Position numbers and translations under genes: made by a program. Source: an uncultured Desulfovibrio sp. (lineage in GTDB: Bacteria; Desulfobacterota; Desulfovibrionia; Desulfovibrionales; Desulfovibrionaceae). Taken from it: a stretch of DNA of 64,000 bases. The notes under the pieces were generated by a model, which saw only the letters and a list, made by a program, of their open reading frames with translations, was not told the DNA's origin and ran no database searches. This document shows, piece after piece, positions 58,244 through 64,000 of the stretch; the stretch's first letter is position 1, and each line of letters opens with the position of its first letter. The DNA lies in the NCBI RefSeq assembly GCF_902477725.1, contig NZ_CABSIF010000007.1:124001-188000 (forward strand), written 5' to 3'.

Positions 58244-58933
58244 ATGAGCACAGCAAAAGCGCTACGCCGCGCCATTTTTTTGGATCGAGACGGCACCCTG
58301 AATCACGATACTGGTTATATTCACCGCAAGGAAGACTGGCAGTGGCTGCCTGGTGTGGTTGAAACCCTCAGGCGCTTTCATGCAGTAGGGTACCTGCTTG
58401 TGGTGGTGAGCAACCAGTCGGGGCTGGCGCGCGGCATGTTCAGCGCGGACGATCTGCGCGCTCTGGAAGCATGGGTTAATGAAGATCTGGCGGCGCACAA
58501 CGCCGTTATCGATGCGTGGTACTATTGCCCACATCTGCCGGAGGTTACTGGTCCTTGCAACTGCCGCAAGCCAGAGCCGGGCCTCATCCTGCAAGCCGCT
58601 GCCGATTTGAATATTGATCTTGCGCGCTCCTGGATGATTGGCGACCGTGTGCGCGATATGGAGGCCGGGCTGGCCGCCGGGTGCAGTTGCGTGCTGTTGC
58701 GCCCCCCGGTGGGCGCGTATGAAGATAACGTACCCGTGCCGGAAGGCGTAAAGGTGGTGCCGCATCTGCCTGCCGCCGGGGTGCATATTCTTGCGCCTGA
58801 GATGCGGGCGCACAGGCTCTCCCGCCTGCCTGGCGGCTGTGGCGCGCACTGTGGGGGAAAGCACAGCTCCGATAGCTCCGGCCTCCCCGGCAGTGGTGGT
58901 TCTGGCTGTGCGGGCGGGGCTGGCAAAGGATAA
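58244..58933 (+). CDS. gmhB: D-glycero-D-manno-heptose 1,7-bisphosphate 7-phosphatase (GmhB-like HAD)
   Basis: HAD phosphatase of ADP-heptose synthesis for LPS. The 229-residue protein has FLDRDGTLNHDTGYI (catalytic DxD), VVSNQSGLARGMFS, the zinc-binding CPHLPEVTGPCNCRKPEPGL and MIGDRVRDMEAGLAAGC. A tail of about 40 residues, Gly/Ser/Cys-rich (CGAHCGGKHSSDSSGLPG), is unlike the family and may be an acquired extension. No other heptose genes are adjacent. Confidence 0.92.
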   Translation: MSTAKALRRAIFLDRDGTLNHDTGYIHRKEDWQWLPGVVETLRRFHAVGYLLVVVSNQSGLARGMFSADDLRALEAWVNEDLAAHNAVIDAWYYCPHLPEVTGPCNCRKPEPGLILQAAADLNIDLARSWMIGDRVRDMEAGLAAGCSCVLLRPPVGAYEDNVPVPEGVKVVPHLPAAGVHILAPEMRAHRLSRLPGGCGAHCGGKHSSDSSGLPGSGGSGCAGGAGKG

Positions 58934-59126
58934 TTTTTATTTACAGGCAGGCCCGAAATTTTAGCCCTACGCGCCTGTAGATGCAGCAAGGCCCCTGTCT
59001 GACGGAAGCTGCGGTTGGTGCAGTTCTTTCAGATAGAGGCCTTTGCGGAAAATTTTAATGCGTGGGGGGAGCGGCGTCAGTGTGGCAGGCAGCCGTGTGC
59101 CCGCCTTTGCCGCGCGGCTGGCCGCA

Positions 59127-60107
59127 TCAGGTGTATTGCGGCTCGTTTTCCTTGATAATCTGAAAGGCTTTCATGGCCTTGATGGTGCCGGGGAGGCCTT
59201 GATACTTGGTCACTCCGGCAACCGTGCAGTTGAGCATGTCTTCGTGATCGGTATCCAGAACGATAATATCGCCCACCTGCATGCGCAGCAACTGGTTGCC
59301 CGTGATAGTGGTGCGGCCAAAATGTACCTTCATCTCCACCGGGGTTTCCAGCAGACGTTCTTTAAGGCGCGCCACCCATGCGTGGTCAACTTCGAGGCGT
59401 TCGGTCTGAAAGCTTGCATGCAGCTTGGAACGAATGGGTTCAATGGTGGCGTAGGGCAGGCAGATGATCATGGAGCCGAGCGCCGTGTCCAGCTCGACTT
59501 CAAAGGTGATGACCACCACAACGTCGCTGGGGGGCACAATGGCGGCGAACTGCGGATTGATTTCGCTGCGCACCAGCTCAAGCTTTACGTCATGCACAGG
59601 CCGCCACGATTCTTCCATGTTCTCCAGCGCGATTTTGACAATCTTGTCCACCACGGCCTGCTCAATGCGCGTAAATTCGCGTCCCTCAACCTTGGGCTGG
59701 GAGCCAGCGCCGCCAAACACGTTTTCCACCAGGGCAAATACCAGACGCGAATCAACAACCATGATGGCATTGCCGCGCAGGGGATCCATTTTGAAAATAT
59801 TGATGGAGGTGGGTACCGGCAGCGAGCGCATAAACTCGCCGAACTTGGTCATATCAATGGATATGGGGTTCAGCTCCACGCGCTTGCGCACAGAGTTTGA
59901 AAGGGCGTTGGTGCAAAGCCGCGAAAACCGGTCGTTAACGATTTCAAGCACGGGCATGCGCCCGCGGATGATGCGATCCTGATTGGCAAGGTCAAAGGAC
60001 ACAATGCCGGAATCGTCTTCCTGCGTTTCCGTTTCGTTTTCGATTTCCCCGCCGGAAAGCCCGCGCAGCAGGGCATCAACTTCGTCTTGCGCCAGAACTT
60101 TATTCAT
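59127..60107 (-). CDS. fliM: Flagellar motor switch protein FliM
   Basis: Component of the flagellar C-ring that binds CheY-P and FliG. The 326-residue product has the N-terminal CheY-binding segment (NKVLAQDEVDALLRGLSGG), the CheC/FliM middle domain (FSRLCTNALSNSVRKRVEL, FVFALVENVFGG-like segment) and a C-terminal SpoA domain (VEMKVHFGRTTITGNQLLRMQVGDII). ATG 60107 has GAGG upstream and is preferred over the open extension to 60167. It is outside a flagellar operon here, in keeping with dispersed motility genes in this window. Confidence 0.95.
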   Translation of the reverse strand: MNKVLAQDEVDALLRGLSGGEIENETETQEDDSGIVSFDLANQDRIIRGRMPVLEIVNDRFSRLCTNALSNSVRKRVELNPISIDMTKFGEFMRSLPVPTSINIFKMDPLRGNAIMVVDSRLVFALVENVFGGAGSQPKVEGREFTRIEQAVVDKIVKIALENMEESWRPVHDVKLELVRSEINPQFAAIVPPSDVVVVITFEVELDTALGSMIICLPYATIEPIRSKLHASFQTERLEVDHAWVARLKERLLETPVEMKVHFGRTTITGNQLLRMQVGDIIVLDTDHEDMLNCTVAGVTKYQGLPGTIKAMKAFQIIKENEPQYT

Positions 60108-60255
60108 ACCAGCCTCGGAACAGTCGTGAAAATGTGTGTTGCGGCGTGTTTTTCCGCACACGACCACGCAGTTGGAATATGCAAGATAAAGGCCAGTTTG
60201 ACAAGCAGTACAGCACCTTTTGCCAGATCAGCCGCCGCACGGTAGGGAGTGCGCC

Positions 60256-62118
60256 ATGCTTGCCTTTACAGGGCCTGTCAGGCAATCTCAAAGGATGTTT
60301 GTACGTCTTTTTTCGGCCAGTGACCATGCCTTTGCAGGCAGGGACGGCGTTGCTCCAGACGCGCCAGTTGTAACTATTGCCGCAAGGCCGGGGCAAAGCC
60401 TTTCGCAGGCCATCTGGCTTTCGGGGCTGGTGCGCCCTTTGCCCCTGTGTGGCGGGCTTGGGCGTTGCGGGCGCTGCCGCGTGCGTTTTGTGCGCCATGC
60501 GCCGCCATGCCTGCCTGCGGAGGAGGACGTTTTTTCCGCCCCGCAACTGGAGGCTGGCTGGCGCCTGGCCTGCCGCCGTCTGGTGCCCGACCCAGAAATG
60601 GCTGCGGCGGGGAGCGTTGTAGCGCTTGATCTTGAGTTGCCGCCGGAGAATCTTGTTCTGCCTGCGGGGGCGCAAGCGACAGGGCATTTGCCCGGCCACG
60701 GCATAACGCCGCCGGATTTGGCGCTGGCTGTTGATCTTGGCACCACATCCCTCTGCTGGCGGGCGCTTGATATGCAGGGCCGGGCAGTGGCTGAGGGCCG
60801 TACGCTCAATCCTCAGGCCGGGGCCGGGGCGGATGTCATGTCGCGCCTTGCCGTGGCACGCGCGCCAGAAGGGCGGGCCGTGCTGGCCGGGCTTGCCCGG
60901 CGGCTACTGCTGGGCATCATGGATTCGCTGGCGCAGACGGGCGCGGGGCGGGTGACGCGGTTGTGTCTGGCTGCCAATACGGCCATGACGGATATTTTTC
61001 TTGATCGCGATGTGGAGGGGCTGTGCGCAGCGCCGTACAGGCTGACGCACAGCGGCGATGAAACACTTGCGCTGCCGGATTTTCCACCTCTCTATGTACC
61101 GCCGCTGCCCGCGCCCTTTGTGGGCGGCGATGTGAGCGCGGGGCTGGCCGCCCTGCTGGAGGCGGATGTTCCCCGGCCCTTTGTGCTGGCCGACCTTGGC
61201 ACCAACGGCGAACTTGCACTGGTAACCGAGACTGGACAGTTGTGGCTGACCAGCGTACCCCTTGGCCCGGCTCTGGAAGGTATTGGGCCTGAATGCGGCC
61301 AGCTGGCTGGCCCCGGTGTGGTAACGGGCTTTACGCTCACGCCCATGGGGCTAGCCGCGCAGTTTTATGAAGGCGCGTCCCCGGATGCAGAAAATACAGC
61401 GGACGCGGCGCATCACCATATGGCGCAGAGTAGTGCTTGCCCGTGCACTGCATGTCAGAGCGCAAACGCGGGGCAAAACCCTGCGGGGCTTGCGGCAGGG
61501 GCTGCGGCTGGCGCTGGAGTTGAATCTGCGGGAGCTGTTGCGCGCGGCATAAGCGCCACAGGATACTTGTCCCTGCTGGCCTTGTTGCTGCGCGCGGGTG
61601 TTCTGCGCACCGATGGGCAGTTTGTGGCGAATCCGGTCATGCCGCTGGCGCGCAAGCTGGCTGCCGGGCTGGAGCAGCCCAATCCGGCAGGGGAACCCCC
61701 ATCATCCGGCCTGCCCCGGTCAGGCGCGCGCCTGCGCCTGCCGCATGGCCTGTGGCTTGCCGCCGCTGATGTGGAGGCCCTGTTGCAGGTCAAGGCTGCC
61801 TTTGCTCTGGCGCTGGATGCGCTGCTGCGCGCGGCGGATATTCCCGCCAGCAATGTTGCGGCAGTGTGTCTGGCTGGTACGCTGGGCGAATATGTCAGGC
61901 CGGACGACCTTGAAACTCTGGGCTTTGTCCCCGCTGTTCTGGCTCCGCGCATCCGCGCTGTGGGCAATAGTGCGCTGGACGGAGCCGCGCTGCTTGCGCT
62001 GCACAGCAAAAAAATTCCGCCTCTGGCCCGCATGTGCCGCGAGGCCGTGGTGCTTCCCCTTGTAGACGAACCGAATTTTCACACCGATTATCTGCGCCGT
62101 ATGCGCTTTGGAGTATAA
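60256..62118 (+). CDS. RACo-like ASKHA protein with 2Fe-2S domain (DUF4445)
   Basis: A 620-residue reductive activator of corrinoid proteins type protein. The N-terminal [2Fe-2S] domain has LCGGLGRCGRCRVRFV (Cys65, Cys71, Cys74) plus a later Cys in WRLACRRL. An ASKHA domain starts LALAVDLGTTSLCWRALD and includes CLAANTAMTDIFL, ADLGTNGELALVTE and GPECGQLAGPG. An unusual insertion near residues 371-430 (HHHMAQSSACPCTACQSANA, then Ala/Gly-rich) breaks the C-terminal domain before ISATGYLSLLALLLRAG. It likely reactivates oxidised corrinoid proteins with ATP. ATG 60256 has GGGAG upstream. The next gene starts 1 bp after its stop. Confidence 0.85.
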   Translation: MLAFTGPVRQSQRMFVRLFSASDHAFAGRDGVAPDAPVVTIAARPGQSLSQAIWLSGLVRPLPLCGGLGRCGRCRVRFVRHAPPCLPAEEDVFSAPQLEAGWRLACRRLVPDPEMAAAGSVVALDLELPPENLVLPAGAQATGHLPGHGITPPDLALAVDLGTTSLCWRALDMQGRAVAEGRTLNPQAGAGADVMSRLAVARAPEGRAVLAGLARRLLLGIMDSLAQTGAGRVTRLCLAANTAMTDIFLDRDVEGLCAAPYRLTHSGDETLALPDFPPLYVPPLPAPFVGGDVSAGLAALLEADVPRPFVLADLGTNGELALVTETGQLWLTSVPLGPALEGIGPECGQLAGPGVVTGFTLTPMGLAAQFYEGASPDAENTADAAHHHMAQSSACPCTACQSANAGQNPAGLAAGAAAGAGVESAGAVARGISATGYLSLLALLLRAGVLRTDGQFVANPVMPLARKLAAGLEQPNPAGEPPSSGLPRSGARLRLPHGLWLAAADVEALLQVKAAFALALDALLRAADIPASNVAAVCLAGTLGEYVRPDDLETLGFVPAVLAPRIRAVGNSALDGAALLALHSKKIPPLARMCREAVVLPLVDEPNFHTDYLRRMRFGV

Positions 62119-64000
62119 ATGTCCGCGAAAGACGATTCTTTTAACGATTCCGATCGGCGTAGCCGCCGTTCCGGCAAGGGCACCAGCCAGCCCCGCCGCC
62201 AGTCCCCGCGCAGACCTGACGACAGGCCCGTGCGGCGCGATGGCGCGGACGGCAGATTTGCTGGACGCGATGACCGTAACTCTGGCCGTCAGGACGACCG
62301 CCGGGACGGGCGTTCCTCTGACCGCCGTGACGACAGGCCCGGCAGCCGACCTGGGGGTCGCCCCAATAGTCGACCCTCCAGGGGGCAGGATGAACGCCGT
62401 GATGCCCGGCGTGATGGGAGGCGAGAAGACCCCCGCGACAATCGCCGTGACGACAGGCGTCCCAATGATCGCCCCGCTGATCGGCGTGACGACCGCCGTC
62501 AGGATGGACGTTCGCCAAGCGCACCCAGGGACCGCTACGGCAGGCCTGCATTCCGGCCTGAGAAGCGCGAGGGCGACAGGGACGTTGCTTCTTCCGGGCA
62601 GCGCAACTTCGAGCGCCAGAATCAGCGCCCCGCAGCGAGTTCTTTTGAATCGGGGGCATGGCCTGCCGCCAGAGCGCTGTTCCCGCCGCTTTCGGCTGAA
62701 ACACAGCGCATTCTGGATATGCTGCCCGAAGCCCTGACCAAGGTATGGCCGCTCAATGCGGGGCACAAGCGCTCATTGCCCGATGACGTGGCCCAACTCT
62801 CGCGCCTTCTGACCACAGAGCGTGCCGGGCTGGCGCGTCCGTACTGGAGTTCTCCGGCTTCCATCAGCGCCTATCTGTATTATTTTCTGCCCTGGAATCT
62901 CGTGCGCCTCACGCGCCTGCTGGCAAGCCTGCCCCTGGCCGACCCCCGCGCGGTGGCTCCGCAGGGTGGCGAGGCTCTGCTGATGGACGTGGGTTCTGGC
63001 CCTCTGACCCTGCCGCTGGCTCTCTGGCTGGCAAGGCCTGAATGGCGCAGCGCCCCAGTGCGGGTGCTGGCGCTGGATACCTCGTCGCAGCCGCTTGAAC
63101 TGGGCAAAACCCTTATGGAAGTTCTGGGCGAACTGACGGGCCAGCCCGTATGGCCCGTGCGCGTTGCCCGTGCACCTCTTGATCAGGTCGTGCGGCAGGC
63201 TGCCCCTCTGCTTTCTGGCGGGCGGGCACGTCCGTGGCTGGTCAGCGCGGCCAACGTGCTCAACGAACTGCGTTTTGGCAAAAAGCGTTCACGCGGCGCA
63301 AGCGCCATAGAAGATGAGGACGAATTTGATTCGCTGGATGCCGAGGACATGGATATTGACGGCAATCCCGTTGCGGGCGAGGCCGATGGCGAAAAGCCGG
63401 AAGGCTGCCGCGAGGATCGGCTCGACAGCTTCCTTGAATCCCTGTCGCCGTTTTTTGACCACGTGGGTTCGCGCGGCGAGGCGGCTGCGGGCAGCCCTGC
63501 CCCTGTTGGGCCTTCCCTGCTGTTTGTGGAACCCGGTACGCGCCTTGGCGGCTCCACCATCATGCGTTTACGCCAGCTCGCCGTTGACGGCGGGCTGACG
63601 GCCCTTGCGCCCTGTACGCATCAGGCTGATTGCCCCCTGCTGCGCGGTCAGGGCGGGCGCACATGGTGCCACTTTACCTTTGGCAACGAAGGCGCGCCGT
63701 TGTGGCTTGAAGACCTGTCGCAGGCTTCGGGCCTTGGCAAAAGCGGCCTGAGCCTCTCCCCCCTGTTGCTTGCCGCCATGCCCGAGGCAGAAGCGCAAAC
63801 GTCCGGTCCCCTGGCCGCCAGGGTGCTTTCTGCTCCCTTTATGGTGCCGGGGCTGGCGGGCAGGGCACGCTACGCCTGCTCAGGCAAGGGGATACTGCTG
63901 CTGGAAAATGCCGAATCTCTGGCCTCTGGTGATGAACTGACTGTTTCCATTGCCGCTGGCGGGCCACGCGACCGCAAAAGCGGCGCCTTGCAGGTGAGCC
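62119..64000 (+). CDS. Rsm22-family protein with an Arg/Asp-rich N-terminus (runs off the window)
   Basis: An open frame from ATG 62119 to the end (627 codons, stop not seen). Residues 1-190 are low-complexity Arg/Asp/Pro (RRDDRPGSRPGG, DDRRQDGR). Then follow PASISAYLYYFLPWNLVRLTRL, a SAM-binding loop LMDVGSGPLTLPLALWLA, SAANVLNELRFG, and a cluster-type motif APCTHQADCPLLRGQGGRTWCHF, characteristic of the Rsm22/METTL17 group. METTL17 is a mitoribosome assembly factor with an Fe-S cluster; bacterial members are uncharacterised methyltransferase-like proteins. An acidic insert (EDEDEFDSLDAEDMDIDG) sits mid-domain. Confidence 0.85.
   Translation, partial: MSAKDDSFNDSDRRSRRSGKGTSQPRRQSPRRPDDRPVRRDGADGRFAGRDDRNSGRQDDRRDGRSSDRRDDRPGSRPGGRPNSRPSRGQDERRDARRDGRREDPRDNRRDDRRPNDRPADRRDDRRQDGRSPSAPRDRYGRPAFRPEKREGDRDVASSGQRNFERQNQRPAASSFESGAWPAARALFPPLSAETQRILDMLPEALTKVWPLNAGHKRSLPDDVAQLSRLLTTERAGLARPYWSSPASISAYLYYFLPWNLVRLTRLLASLPLADPRAVAPQGGEALLMDVGSGPLTLPLALWLARPEWRSAPVRVLALDTSSQPLELGKTLMEVLGELTGQPVWPVRVARAPLDQVVRQAAPLLSGGRARPWLVSAANVLNELRFGKKRSRGASAIEDEDEFDSLDAEDMDIDGNPVAGEADGEKPEGCREDRLDSFLESLSPFFDHVGSRGEAAAGSPAPVGPSLLFVEPGTRLGGSTIMRLRQLAVDGGLTALAPCTHQADCPLLRGQGGRTWCHFTFGNEGAPLWLEDLSQASGLGKSGLSLSPLLLAAMPEAEAQTSGPLAARVLSAPFMVPGLAGRARYACSGKGILLLENAESLASGDELTVSIAAGGPRDRKSGALQVS

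Noticed and set aside
1..64000. CRISPR arrays, insertion sequences, rRNA genes
   Set aside because: No regularly spaced repeats, transposase genes or rRNA sequence were recognised.

Overview
The window is a single stretch of GC-rich bacterial chromosome that looks like a Desulfovibrio-type sulfate reducer (Desulfovibrionaceae). This is inferred from the tandem pair of MinD-like ATPases carrying ferredoxin domains next to NifX-like 'orange protein' relatives, the MipA, RACo-like (DUF4445) and Rsm22-family proteins, several large chemoreceptors, and the overall codon use. No IS element, transposase, integrase, CRISPR array or rRNA gene is visible. Three tRNA genes (Val-GAC, His-GTG, Pro-TGG) are present.

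Layout. 1-7.8 kb: a dense plus-strand run, yidD (3' end)-yidC-jag-mnmE-exonuclease-CofD-like-rluA, with start/stop overlaps. 8.2-9.8 kb: PhoU-like regulator plus PiT phosphate transporter. 10.2-12.4 kb (minus): DksA/TraR zinc finger, argD, dut. 12.6-14.5 kb: a CD3324-type HTH protein and trmFO. 14.6-23.1 kb: tRNA-Val and the translation block thrS-infC-rpmI-rplT-pheS-(secreted protein)-pheT-merR, with several leader hairpins. 23.2-27.1 kb: rpe-tkt-pgk. 27.4-30.5 kb: divergent LysR/EamA pair and a DapB-like dehydrogenase.

30.6-34.6 kb holds an orange-protein (ORP)-type operon: NifX-like protein, two MinD ATPases each with two [4Fe-4S] motifs, a second NifX-like protein, a degenerate receiver-like protein, and a separately promoted DUF134-NifX fusion that probably acts as regulator. 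Two promoter regions in this locus share a CTCAAAT-containing element. 34.7-36.2 kb: divergent MipA/TetR pair around a perfect 16-bp palindrome. 36.2-41.7 kb: yccF, purM, a proline-rich secreted protein, an AmmeMemoRadiSam-type radical SAM enzyme, a cobalamin adenosyltransferase, a deoxyribosyltransferase-like protein and a GNAT enzyme.

41.9-57.6 kb is accessory in character: AT-rich spacers, a LysR regulator, three methyl-accepting chemotaxis proteins, an HD-GYP protein, a radical SAM protein, a RICIN-like gene interrupted by an ochre codon in its signal peptide, and a TrkA-type potassium channel. murA with a BON lipoprotein gene sits inside this block as normal-GC chromosome, and tRNA-His/tRNA-Pro mark the left edge of the second AT-rich section. 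Two of the chemoreceptors are tandem paralogues that share terminators and have sigma-28-like promoter elements. 57.6-64 kb returns to normal composition: mucR, gmhB, fliM, a RACo-like ASKHA protein and an Rsm22-family protein running off the window.

Many spacers contain long perfect inverted repeats. Each is described with the gene it most likely serves.
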